Shown here piece after piece: positions 56,227 to 64,000 of a stretch of 64,000 nucleotides of DNA (position 1 is the stretch's first letter; every line of letters starts with the position of its first letter). The notes beneath the pieces were generated by a model. The model made no database searches and was not told where the DNA came from. It saw only the letters and a list, made by a program, of their open reading frames with translations. Origin of the DNA: JADFJB01 sp964464595 (lineage in GTDB: Bacteria > Zhuqueibacterota > JdFR-76 > DREG01); NCBI GenBank assembly GCA_964464595.1, contig CAYXGW010000001.1, positions 62,001-126,000 of the forward strand. The letters run 5' to 3'. The translations under genes and the position numbers were made by a program.

Positions 56227-57052
56227 ATGACGAAGAATTTGAGCAAAGATTTTAAGATTAGTAAGAAATCAACACTCGTTTTTCCTACTCTACTTTTTCT
56301 ACTATTTTGCCCGATCATGCTCAATGCCCAAGAATACGTTGTTGACGTCGCTGTGTGCGATACGCTTTTTCCAAACGTTCGGGGTTACGCCGAATGTCCA
56401 AATGATTTCTTAACATTCAGATTAGATAGCACGCTTATCCCTTATGTTACAGGACTTACTTTCCAAGTTGTAATTACAGCCACAAACGGTGTTATATTTT
56501 CGAACGTTGGAGACACTGTAAAAGTGGGAGATGAATTTTCATTACCAGCAGCAAATGAATCAGGTATGCTAAAAATTAGCTTCAGCCAAATGGATGATTC
56601 ATTTCATAGCTTTATCAAACTTGTGGGTACGCCCATAATTGCAGGTGAAACATACCATTGTAGTTTGATTATAGCAATTACGACTGCACTCTGTCGTAAT
56701 CGGGTTGATCTTCATTTTTCTAATGATGATTCAATGTGTACAGTGAAATCTTTTACGTTCAATTGATGCTCATCCTGATTTCCCAATTGAACATCAATTA
56801 AAACAAAACTATCCCAATCCGTTTAATCCATCAACAAACATTTTGTATTCAATTCCTACTTCGAATTTTGTCACTTTGAAAGTTTATGACGTACTTGGAA
56901 AAGAAGTTCAAACTTTAGTCAATGAATTTCAACAACCAGGCAGTCATTCAATTCAGTTTGATGCAAGTGAGCTTTCCGGTGGTATCTATTTCTACAGATT
57001 ACGAATAGGAAGCAATTTTAGAAAAACAAAGAAAATGTTGCTCATGAGGTAG
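56227..57052 (+). pseudogene. T9SS cargo protein with a frameshift before its sorting domain
   Basis: The first part (56227-56766) has a signal peptide ending M-L-N-A-Q and a cohesin- or Ig-like beta domain, then stops after F-T-F-N. One base on, the frame from 56765 continues D-A-H-P-D-F and N-Y-P-N-P-F-N-P-S-T, then V-Y-D-V-L-G-K-E-V, G-G-I-Y-F-Y-R-L, and ends M-L-L-M-R at 57052, a complete type A sorting domain. So a one-base insertion separates cargo from export signal. Combined, about 274 residues. Confidence 0.8.
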
Positions 57053-57240
57053 CGGTGGTCGGTCATATACCGAATAAGTGTTCGCACTCGATCCCAGTTT
57101 TTTGGGGTCGATGTGCAAAACAAATCGTTGTAGCAGACCTCAAACCTCCCTTGTGGATGGTTCCAAGATTAAGAATTTTTCTGGTAAACTACAGAGATGG
57201 TAACGATAATGCAAGATAAACAATCTTAAAGAATGGGTAA

Positions 57241-58281
57241 ATGACAGGTACATTGGCAAAAAAAGAGTCACCTTCAGCATGGTATGGCGCAGATATGGTT
57301 CAACGCCAGAGTGAATGGATGACTGATATTACTTCGGATGAAATTACTGAGCTGGAAGCAGCAGCTAAAAACCTTCTTTCATCTGATAAAGATATTGCTC
57401 AAATTGAAGTAAAAGATTTTAATCTACCCATTCTCGGTAAAAAGCTATTAGCGATACGTCAAAATTTATTACATGGCAGGAGCTTTGCTGTGCTTCGTGG
57501 ATTACCCGTTCATCGTTTCAGTGAACGACTATCAGCAACAATATTTTACGGCATTGGCTGTCATATTGGTCATCCTCGTTCTCAAAATCGGGACGGTCAT
57601 GTATTGGGCCATGTCCGTGATGTAGGTGTTAAAGGCAATGATCCAAACGTTCGGATTTACCAAACGAATGAGCGTCAAACATTTCATACGGATTCAGCCG
57701 ATGTTGTCGGACTTTTATGTTTGAAAACGGCCAAGTCGGGAGGTCAATCACTGCTGGTGAGTGCCTCAACGATTTTTAATGAGATGCAGACAAGGAGGCC
57801 GGATTTACTGGAATTGTTATTACAACCTATAGCAACCGACAGGAGAGGTGAAGTTCCTGATGGAGAAAAACCATATATGCTGATTCCTGTCTTTAGTGAC
57901 TATAAAGGCTATCTAACCATATTTTATCAACGACAATATATAGAGTCGGCTCAGCGTTTTGAAGATGCTCCCCGACTAACAGAACAGCAAGTTGCAGCCC
58001 TTAATCTGTTCGACGATCTGGCCAATGACCCAATGCTTCATTTTTCAATGAAGCTGAAACAGGGGGATATGCAATTCGTTCACAATCATTCTCTTTTACA
58101 CGATCGAACCGGCTTTGTTGATTGGGAAGAAGATGCAGAGAAACGTCATTTATTGCGACTTTGGTTATCAGTTCCCGGCGATCGGCCATTACCGGAAATT
58201 TTCGCATCCCGGTTTGGGGGTATTACAATTGGTGACAGAGGTGGAATTATTGTTGCCGGCAGTAAGCTAAATATTCCCTAG
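57241..58281 (+). CDS. TauD/TfdA-family Fe(II)/2-oxoglutarate dioxygenase
   Basis: The protein has 346 residues. The iron ligands are H and D in F-H-T-D-S-A-D-V near residue 154 and the second His in H-N-H-S-L-L-H-D-R-T near 284. R-L-W-L-S near 310 binds 2-oxoglutarate. Related to the dioxygenases in antibiotic and amino-acid hydroxylation, but no biosynthetic neighbours are present. Substrate unknown. Confidence 0.9.
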   Translation: MTGTLAKKESPSAWYGADMVQRQSEWMTDITSDEITELEAAAKNLLSSDKDIAQIEVKDFNLPILGKKLLAIRQNLLHGRSFAVLRGLPVHRFSERLSATIFYGIGCHIGHPRSQNRDGHVLGHVRDVGVKGNDPNVRIYQTNERQTFHTDSADVVGLLCLKTAKSGGQSLLVSASTIFNEMQTRRPDLLELLLQPIATDRRGEVPDGEKPYMLIPVFSDYKGYLTIFYQRQYIESAQRFEDAPRLTEQQVAALNLFDDLANDPMLHFSMKLKQGDMQFVHNHSLLHDRTGFVDWEEDAEKRHLLRLWLSVPGDRPLPEIFASRFGGITIGDRGGIIVAGSKLNIP

Positions 58282-58315
58282 AAAAATATATTAATGATCA
58301 ATCCAAAGAAATATC

Positions 58316-58344
58316 TTGACAGCGAATGATTGGGATGTTATCTA
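58316..58344 (+). promoter_or_regulatory. Putative sigma70-type promoter for the 58410 gene
   Basis: TTGACA at 58316-58321, 17 bases, TATCTA at 58339-58344. The same TTGACA and flanks occur near 55602 but without the matching second box. FCB bacteria may use other consensus sequences, so this is tentative. Confidence 0.35.
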
Positions 58345-58409
58345 GAATCATAGAATAATTTGTAGGTCATATACATCATTCTAATTTAGTGATTCTGAAA
58401 GGAAAGTCC

Positions 58410-60230
58410 ATGCGAAATTATTACCAAAGTAATCGTCTCTTATATCGAGTAGCAATCACATTCATCATTTTATTTTTCACATTATTGCAGCAATCTTGCC
58501 AGAAAAATGAGAATCACAACCTCTATACCTTCCAACCGCGAACTTGGTACGAGGATAAAATGTCAGCAGATGCGCTCATCTCTCCCGATGGTAAACATCT
58601 TGCAATTACAAACGAATATGAAGTATCAATCTATAATTTGGAAACGGGATTAGGTACAAATCTGTCTGATTCACTTAAAATCGAATGGGCTTGGGCGGCG
58701 CATTGGGGAGATAATGGCGATGTTGTGGTTTTCCAAAGTGTCACAAATGACAAGTTCAGCCCTATGGCTTACAACGTTTATAAGGGTGAGAAAGTTGATC
58801 CGAAAGGACGTATTCTTAATGCGACTCGTGATAATTCAAAAGGTGATAATGTTATTGTCTATAATGGCCGGCAAGGTATATGGTTGAAAGATACCAGTCA
58901 AGCCAAAGCGGAACTTATGGTACCTGATGTCCATTCGCTGGCACTGGTTTTATCTCCAAATGAAGAGGAAATCGCTTTTCTGATACAAGATGAGACAGGA
59001 TATATGGAACTAAAAGTGTGTGATCGTAAAAACAAAACCATACGAACAATCAGAGACAATCTCGACGCAACCTATCAACGCCAGCGCATTTGCTATACAC
59101 CCGATGGAGGCCACATATTAATTAGCCTTGCCAGTGATATAACGCCGGTACTGGAAAGAAAATATGAGCCAAATACAAATCGAAATCTTAAAATATACGC
59201 CATTTCAACAAAAACCGGCGCCCTTACCCTTTTGGTTGATCAAAAAGGTGATAATCATATTGTCGGCATGCTGGAGAACGAACTCCTTTGGCGTAACTTT
59301 TCAACATCTATGAAAACCGGTATTTTTCCATTAGATGGTGGGGAGATAAAACCGCTTTTGGGTGAACAATCGTCCCTTGCTTACTGGCATCCCGAGGGTA
59401 TTAAAATCTCCGTAATGTATGGGGATTGGCATTTGGCAGACTGGGCGCTCAATTGGGATCTAGGCACAGTAGATGTTGATAAAAACGGTAACCCAACGAG
59501 TGAACTTAAACCTGAGATTACAGGATTTCATGAGGATTATGCCCTGATTTGGTCTCCGGACAGTAAATGGCAAGCATTCCATTCGCACCGTAGCCAAACA
59601 CCTGTTTCAAAATTTGGTGCCGTAGGGTCTACGGATGACATTTGGCTCAAAAGTTCAAGTGGTGGGAAAGAAATCAGGTTGACAGATTTTGGTGCAGAAA
59701 CGGCGGCCCCCGACTGGGCACCGGACAGCAAACGACTAGTTTTCTGCAGCATCGGAAAAAGTGGATATAAACCTTGGATAATCACTATCGATCCAATTTC
59801 AGGACAGGCACAATCTGTGGTTGCGTTTGATGTCAAGGAAATAAAGGGTGGAGTTAATCACGCCTCCTGGTCGCCAACCCACAATGAGTTCGCGTTGGAA
59901 GAAACTGTCAGCAAAACCAACCGGCGATTGTGGTTGGTGGGTGAAGATGGATCGAATCCACGCTCAATTGTGGAGTATGAAGCTGTCCCTGAACTTGGAG
60001 GAACCGATTTCACCCCTGATGGTAATTTCATTTTGTATTCAGCCCTAAGCGATGGGCACCAGCAAATCTTCCGAATCGATCGTAATGGAGAAAATCGCAA
60101 GCAACTTACTTTCGGTTCTGAAGAAGCGATTTGGCCACAAGTTTCACCTGATGGCCATTGGGTTAGTTGTACTGTTTATACCCATACTAATACGGTTTTT
60201 ACAAAGCCATTGCCTGATTTGGGAGAGTAG
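58410..60230 (+). CDS. Lipoprotein with TolB-like WD40/PD40 beta-propeller repeats
   Basis: The protein has 606 residues from ATG at 58410, chosen because AAAGGAAAG precedes it; the lipobox L-Q-Q-S-C follows. PD40-type motifs recur: A-L-I-S-P-D-G-K-H, L-I-W-S-P-D-S-K-W-Q, P-D-W-A-P-D-S-K-R, T-D-F-T-P-D-G-N-F and P-Q-V-S-P-D-G-H-W. Likely a surface or periplasmic binding propeller. No peptidase domain is attached. Confidence 0.85.
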   Translation: MRNYYQSNRLLYRVAITFIILFFTLLQQSCQKNENHNLYTFQPRTWYEDKMSADALISPDGKHLAITNEYEVSIYNLETGLGTNLSDSLKIEWAWAAHWGDNGDVVVFQSVTNDKFSPMAYNVYKGEKVDPKGRILNATRDNSKGDNVIVYNGRQGIWLKDTSQAKAELMVPDVHSLALVLSPNEEEIAFLIQDETGYMELKVCDRKNKTIRTIRDNLDATYQRQRICYTPDGGHILISLASDITPVLERKYEPNTNRNLKIYAISTKTGALTLLVDQKGDNHIVGMLENELLWRNFSTSMKTGIFPLDGGEIKPLLGEQSSLAYWHPEGIKISVMYGDWHLADWALNWDLGTVDVDKNGNPTSELKPEITGFHEDYALIWSPDSKWQAFHSHRSQTPVSKFGAVGSTDDIWLKSSSGGKEIRLTDFGAETAAPDWAPDSKRLVFCSIGKSGYKPWIITIDPISGQAQSVVAFDVKEIKGGVNHASWSPTHNEFALEETVSKTNRRLWLVGEDGSNPRSIVEYEAVPELGGTDFTPDGNFILYSALSDGHQQIFRIDRNGENRKQLTFGSEEAIWPQVSPDGHWVSCTVYTHTNTVFTKPLPDLGE

Positions 60231-60302
60231 ATTTGATGCAATGACGGCGGATGCACTAAAATAACGTTAGGTTTCACGAATTGATTAAAAACAGGAGAAA
60301 AT

Positions 60303-60698
60303 ATGCAAGCAACAGGAGAATTTGAAGTTAATCTTCAACCGCTGGATACTTACGCAACTGGCGAAGATGAAATCAATCTTGGTCGAATGTCGATTGATAA
60401 AATATTCAGTGGCGATTTAACGGCGAAGAGTAAAGGCGAAATGCTGAGTGCAATGACAGCCGTAAAGGGTTCAGCTGGTTATGTTGCCATCGAGCAAGTC
60501 AGGGGAAGTTTATCGGGCAGAAATGGCAGCTTTGTTTTGCAACATTTTGCTACTATGAGTCACGGCAAGAATCGCCTTGTCCTCGAAGTCGTTCCAGATT
60601 CCGGGACAGGCGAACTAATTGGGCTTTCTGGAAAAATGTCCATCAAAATCGAAAGCGGCAAACATTATTACGAATTTGATTATGAATTCTCCGGCTGA
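60303..60698 (+). CDS. DUF3224-family small protein
   Basis: The protein has 131 residues. It matches the DUF3224 pattern: A-T-G-E-F-E-V near the start, S-I-D-K-I-F-S-G-D-L near 30, G-S-F-V-L-Q-H-F-A near 78, and V-P-D-S-G-T-G-E-L-I-G-L-S-G near 99. An allene-oxide-cyclase-like barrel of unknown role. ACAGGAGAAA precedes the ATG. Stands alone. Confidence 0.9.
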   Translation: MQATGEFEVNLQPLDTYATGEDEINLGRMSIDKIFSGDLTAKSKGEMLSAMTAVKGSAGYVAIEQVRGSLSGRNGSFVLQHFATMSHGKNRLVLEVVPDSGTGELIGLSGKMSIKIESGKHYYEFDYEFSG

Positions 60699-60740
60699 AA
60701 ATGATCATCAGCCAGCCTGCTATCGATTTTAGCCCAACTC

Positions 60741-60886
60741 TGTTACTTTGTACCTTTGTTACTTAGTCACTTTGTCACTTTGTTACTTTGTCACTTTGTC
60801 ACTTTGTTACTTAGTCACTTTGTCACTTTGTTACTTTGTCACTTTGTCACTTTGTTACTTTGTCACTTTGTCACTTTGTCACTTTC
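60741..60886. repeat. 9-bp tandem repeat array
   Basis: About sixteen copies of a 9-base unit (TGTCACTTT with TGTTACTTT and TTAGTCACT variants), partly arranged as higher-order blocks. A frame on the plus strand through it gives the repeated word L-L-S-H-F-V-T, but this is a by-product of the repeat. No protein evidence; likely a variable-number minisatellite. Confidence 0.9.
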
Positions 60887-60979
60887 AAAAAAGTTGCGTC
60901 CTTTTGCAAATATCACGTCTCCTATAGAAGAAAGCTCATAAGAGAAAAATAAGAATCAAAATAATATAGGAGATTAAGT

Positions 60980-61609
60980 ATGATAACCAAAACATTGGAT
61001 TTACCCAAACAACAAATTTTATCTTGCCAGGTTGATGTTGATTTTCTTTTCCTTGATTTGAATACCTGTACACGATGTGTTGGCACAAATGAAAATCTTG
61101 ATATTGCCATCGATTCTGTTAAACAAACATTAGGATTAACCGGTGTTCAGTTAAACGTTAACAAAGTGTTAATTGACTCCGAGGAAAAAGCCCAGGCTCA
61201 TCGATTTGTTACATCGCCAACCATCCGGGTTAATGACCGCGATATTGCCCTTGAAACCAAAGAGAGCCAGTGCGACTCATGCAGCGACCTGTGCGCTTGC
61301 GAAGAAGGGACAAACTGTCGTGTTTGGATTTATCAAGGACAGGAATATACGGAAGCACCCGTGGCAATGATTGTAGATGCGCTTCTGAAAGAAGTTTACG
61401 GATTGCCGCAAAAACCAGCGGATGCATTAGTTGAATACGGTGAAGTTCCGGAAAATTTGCAACACTTTTTTGCCAGCCAATCACAACAAGTGGCAAATAT
61501 GTCACCAGACTGTTGCGCACTTGAAAAACAGGAAAGTTGCTGTGAACCTTCGGAAAAATCCGCATGTTGCGGTGAAGTTTCTCAAACCGGTAGTTGTGGC
61601 TGTCAGTAG
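60980..61609 (+). CDS. DUF2703 protein with Cys-rich C-terminal tail
   Basis: The protein has 209 residues. A thioredoxin-like DUF2703 domain has C-T-R-C near residue 31 and C-D-S-C-S-D-L-C-A-C near 97. The last 35 residues are dense in Cys (D-C-C-A, S-C-C-E, A-C-C-G, G-C-G-C-Q), a possible metal-binding tail. TAGGAGATTAAGT precedes the ATG. Followed 87 bases later by a SigZ-type sigma factor, a pairing that suggests a thiol or metal stress function. Confidence 0.85.
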   Translation: MITKTLDLPKQQILSCQVDVDFLFLDLNTCTRCVGTNENLDIAIDSVKQTLGLTGVQLNVNKVLIDSEEKAQAHRFVTSPTIRVNDRDIALETKESQCDSCSDLCACEEGTNCRVWIYQGQEYTEAPVAMIVDALLKEVYGLPQKPADALVEYGEVPENLQHFFASQSQQVANMSPDCCALEKQESCCEPSEKSACCGEVSQTGSCGCQ

Positions 61610-61695
61610 TCAAAATATTTGAATAACAACAATCCGGGAAGTTCCCTTCAAAAACCGGCTTGTTACTTACTTTGATTTGGAGTATATTTCATATA

Positions 61696-62250
61696 ATGGA
61701 AAACAGTGAGCGTAACACCCATTTCTGGAGAACATACCGCACAACTTTATACCGTTTTATTCTAATACGGGTAAAAGATCCGGGAATGGCGGAAGACATT
61801 GTCCAGGATGTTTTAATCAAGGTTTACGAGCGTCTTAACACCTTGCAAGACCAAGAGAAAATCTTGTCGTGGATGTACCAGATAACCCGAAACGTTATTG
61901 TAGATTATTATCGCAAACAGCGGCCAAAAGAAGATATTGACGAAGCAGTTATGGCAAAGGAAATAGACATTGAAGAAGATGTTGAAAAAAAACTGGCCCA
62001 GTGTATTTTGCCAATGGTCAATCAACTCCCATCCAATTATCAGCAAGCTATCAAAATGGCTGAATTTGATGGTTTGACCCAAAAAGAGATTGCTCAAAAG
62101 CAGGGTTTGTCTTTGTCGGGTGCAAAATCACGTATTCAGCGAGGTCGTAAATTGATTAAAAAGATGCTCCTGGAATGTTGCCGGGTTGAACTTGACCATC
62201 GTGGCGGAGTCATTAATTATGAACCGGATAACAAATGTGAAAACTGTTAA
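61696..62250 (+). CDS. sigZ: ECF RNA polymerase sigma factor, SigZ-type
   Basis: The protein has 184 residues from ATG at 61696. Region 2 has A-E-D-I-V-Q-D-V-L-I-K-V-Y-E near residue 32 and W-M-Y-Q-I-T-R-N near 62. Region 4 has L-P-S-N-Y-Q-Q-A-I near 115 and G-A-K-S-R-I-Q-R-G-R near 145. The tail L-E-C-C-R-V-E-L-D near 160 and C-E-N-C at the very end are specific to SigZ and could bind a metal. No anti-sigma gene is adjacent. The DUF2703 gene upstream is probably linked. Confidence 0.9.
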   Translation: MENSERNTHFWRTYRTTLYRFILIRVKDPGMAEDIVQDVLIKVYERLNTLQDQEKILSWMYQITRNVIVDYYRKQRPKEDIDEAVMAKEIDIEEDVEKKLAQCILPMVNQLPSNYQQAIKMAEFDGLTQKEIAQKQGLSLSGAKSRIQRGRKLIKKMLLECCRVELDHRGGVINYEPDNKCENC

Positions 62251-62445
62251 GGCATGGTAGCATGCAACCTAAAAAGGCAAACGAGCGCGACAACTAATCC
62301 CGGCTTTTCATAAAAGTCATTCTTTGGCTTGCTCCATCAGTTTAGCATCCGGATTGGGGTTAATTTTTTTGATTGCGTTTCATTTTTGTAACTTCTATAT
62401 TATTCTGATTTCAAGTTACCAACATATTAATTAAAGGAGACATCC

Positions 62446-62700
62446 ATGATCTTAAACAACACGGCTTATGATGAGGCAGTCTTCAAGGTTACCTCGTATA
62501 ATGGGCGAGAGACAGACGTCACTCTGGGCGGTAATTTATTCAATGACGTAGACCTTACCCAATACGAGAGTCCCTTCTCTGTGACGGTGACTATCGCCGG
62601 CAGCACACCTGACGTGATCAACGGCTTGAACGAAAATCAGTGCGTCTCGGTCTACAAAAGCGGTGAGAACTATAATCTAGGCGCAACGAAACCGGTGTGA
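62446..62700 (+). CDS. Small conserved-looking protein, function unknown
   Basis: The protein has 84 residues; TAAAGGAGA sits before the ATG, a good ribosome binding site. Rich in Asn, Thr and Val with V-T-L-G-G-N-L-F-N-D-V. No transmembrane segment or signal peptide; not recognised. Separated from SigZ by 195 bases with no gene. Confidence 0.6.
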   Translation: MILNNTAYDEAVFKVTSYNGRETDVTLGGNLFNDVDLTQYESPFSVTVTIAGSTPDVINGLNENQCVSVYKSGENYNLGATKPV

Positions 62701-62858
62701 CCGTAGAAATCCACACTCGTGACCCGCGAGATGGTTCCAGCTTGCCTGACCATCAGTGAACTCCGTAGCTTGCCTTAAGATCGGTGTGGCTGCTGCGGCT
62801 GAAACTCTTGTCAGGCCGCTCATTCATTCACATGATGAAGGCAAGGTAGATATAGAAT

Positions 62859-63311
62859 ATGAACTTCAATGAGATTGACCGTTTAATATCGACGTTTATG
62901 CGTCGCTGGGGGTTCCTTGCCTTACGCATTTCGTTGGGAATCATCTTTATCTGGTTTGGTGTTCTTAAACCGCTTGGATTGTCACCGGCAGAACCTCTTG
63001 TCATCGCAACGGTTCGTTGGTTACCGTTATTCGATGGTGAGTTGTGGGTAATCATCATAGGGTGGTGGGAAGTTACGATTGGAATAACATTTCTCTTTCA
63101 AAAAACGATTCGAGTCGCCATTGCGCTTCTAGCCTTACAGATGGTTGGGACATTCATGCCTTTGATCCTCCTTTCTGAAGTCACCTTCCAGGCAGGGCAT
63201 GTGCCCTATGGACCGACGATAGAGGGTCAGTACATTATCAAAAACCTGCTGATACTATCTGCTGCTCTGGTAGTTGGTGGAACCGTTCGCAGAAGCAAAG
63301 AGGCAGCCTGA
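62859..63311 (+). CDS. DoxX/YkgB-like small membrane protein
   Basis: The protein has 150 residues and four hydrophobic segments. L-R-I-S-L-G-I-I-F-I-W-F-G-V-L-K near residue 22 and W-W-E-V-T-I-G-I-T-F-L near 68 fit the DoxX-like family. The next gene starts 29 bases later and also encodes a small membrane protein. Confidence 0.82.
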   Translation: MNFNEIDRLISTFMRRWGFLALRISLGIIFIWFGVLKPLGLSPAEPLVIATVRWLPLFDGELWVIIIGWWEVTIGITFLFQKTIRVAIALLALQMVGTFMPLILLSEVTFQAGHVPYGPTIEGQYIIKNLLILSAALVVGGTVRRSKEAA

Positions 63312-63339
63312 CAATGGAATACGAAGGAGCAACCAACTC

Positions 63340-63738
63340 ATGATTACGAATCGTCAGAAAACCGCCGGACTCATTCTATCCGGAACATTCTGGCTAGTCA
63401 CACTGCTTCACATCTATTGGGCGCTGGGTGGCACGTGGGCTTTTCAAGAATCTATTGGAGAAGGCAATCCAAAACCACCGGCCTGGGCGATCTGGCTTGT
63501 TTCGGGTGGATCGGTGATCGCCGCCATCGGAGTGTTAGGGCAAATCGGGATGTGGGGGCGCTGGATTCCGAGCGTCGTTTTTCGAGTCGGTGTGTGGATT
63601 TTGTTCGGCGCCCTGGTTGGGGTTGTCGTGTTGAACGCAAGCACCGGAAATTTTTGGGAGGTTTATGTTATAGCGCCGCTTTGTGCGATTTTGGCTGTGC
63701 TGGCATTCCTTGTAGCAAAAGCAAAACGCGATGTTTGA
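63340..63738 (+). CDS. DUF3995-family membrane protein
   Basis: The protein has 132 residues from ATG at 63340, with GAAGGAG upstream; earlier in-frame starts lie inside the preceding gene. Four hydrophobic segments; H-I-Y-W-A-L-G-G-T-W-A near residue 23 is the DUF3995 hallmark. Role unknown. Confidence 0.85.
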   Translation: MITNRQKTAGLILSGTFWLVTLLHIYWALGGTWAFQESIGEGNPKPPAWAIWLVSGGSVIAAIGVLGQIGMWGRWIPSVVFRVGVWILFGALVGVVVLNASTGNFWEVYVIAPLCAILAVLAFLVAKAKRDV

Positions 63739-63867
63739 AAATCTCTTGCAGTGAAAATTTGGACTGGAAGGTAAAATTGCCAGTAGTAAAATTTTCCATT
63801 GAATATGCCGAAAATATCCATGAGCATTTAGTTTAGCAAAAGATAAGTAAAAAAATGGATTAATAAC

Positions 63868-64000
63868 ATGCCTATAAAGCAAAAGATTGATAATATAATA
63901 AAAGAATTGCATGAACCCAAAAAGAGCAAACGCAAATCCTTTACCCTGAGCAAAAGCAAATCCTTTATCCTGGACAGAAGCCAGGAAATGCCGATCGATA
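63868..64000 (+). CDS. Start of an unknown protein, cut by the window edge
   Basis: Opens with ATG at 63868 and stays open for 44 codons to the edge. Very basic, with a tandem of S-K-R-K-S-F-T-L and S-K-S-K-S-F-I-L. No family can be assigned from this short piece. Confidence 0.35.
   Translation, partial: MPIKQKIDNIIKELHEPKKSKRKSFTLSKSKSFILDRSQEMPID

Noticed and set aside
60756..60941. Repeat protein with L-L-S-H-F-V-T units
   Set aside because: It is a by-product of the 9-bp DNA repeat; all frames through such an array stay open.

Overview
The window looks like a chromosomal piece of a Gram-negative member of the FCB supergroup (Calditrichota, KSB1 or Ignavibacteria-like). The basis is a SusC/SusD pair, lipoproteins with ordinary lipoboxes, and several secreted proteins ending in the type IX secretion sorting domain with the N-Y-P-N-P-F-N-P signature. 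PtsI, MetK, AhcY, PdxB and TsaC are ordinary housekeeping genes. The DNA is AT-rich with fairly long intergenic stretches. A number of genes carry single-base frameshifts or in-frame stops, which means either real decay or residual assembly indels.

Region 1-2.3 kb is the start of a large secreted LTD/GEVED/Ig-like protein with almost identical 98-residue repeats, cut by the window edge. Region 2.8-9.7 kb is the most interesting part. It is an apparent RiPP (ribosomal peptide) operon with a lasso-type leader peptidase (B2), a 50-codon precursor gene, an HPr-kinase-like kinase, a radical SAM/SPASM enzyme, an ABC exporter, a PqqD-type leader-binding protein and a GNAT acetyltransferase. A convergent nucleotidyltransferase-family gene of the kind often found near lasso clusters closes it. 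There is no lasso cyclase, and the predicted core peptide has no Asp, Glu or Cys, so the product cannot be a classical lasso peptide or a thioether peptide.

Region 9.7-17.1 kb holds secreted peptidases and a large beta-propeller protein on the minus strand, plus the remains of an AbrB-type toxin-antitoxin pair. Region 17.1-21.2 kb is an accessory patch: a truncated repressor, membrane proteins, and a FISUMP-domain protein followed by a stump of an avd gene. This is read as a decayed diversity-generating retroelement without its reverse transcriptase. Region 21.2-27.3 kb contains a T9SS protein, an amidohydrolase with a CapA-like lipoprotein, and several gene fragments. These are a duplicated asparaginase 5' end, a truncated paralogue, and a DUF3179 gene with UGA at a conserved Cys codon.

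Region 27.4-36 kb has an MG2/TonB-plug protein and a SusCD nutrient-uptake pair whose SusC is interrupted by TAA. Region 36.2-43.3 kb is an apparent operon of mannose-family PTS IIC and IID, HPr, enzyme I, a frameshifted sugar-phosphate isomerase, MetK and AhcY. Region 43.3-52.2 kb holds DoxX, a LytS/LytR two-component pair, tRNA-Glu, tRNA-His, PdxB, TsaC, a response regulator, an AI-2E family permease, a GDPD and alanine dehydrogenase. Region 52.5-64 kb carries a cytochrome c/YceI/DUF5777 trio, assorted single genes, a 9-bp tandem repeat array, a DUF2703 protein with a SigZ-type sigma factor, and small membrane proteins.
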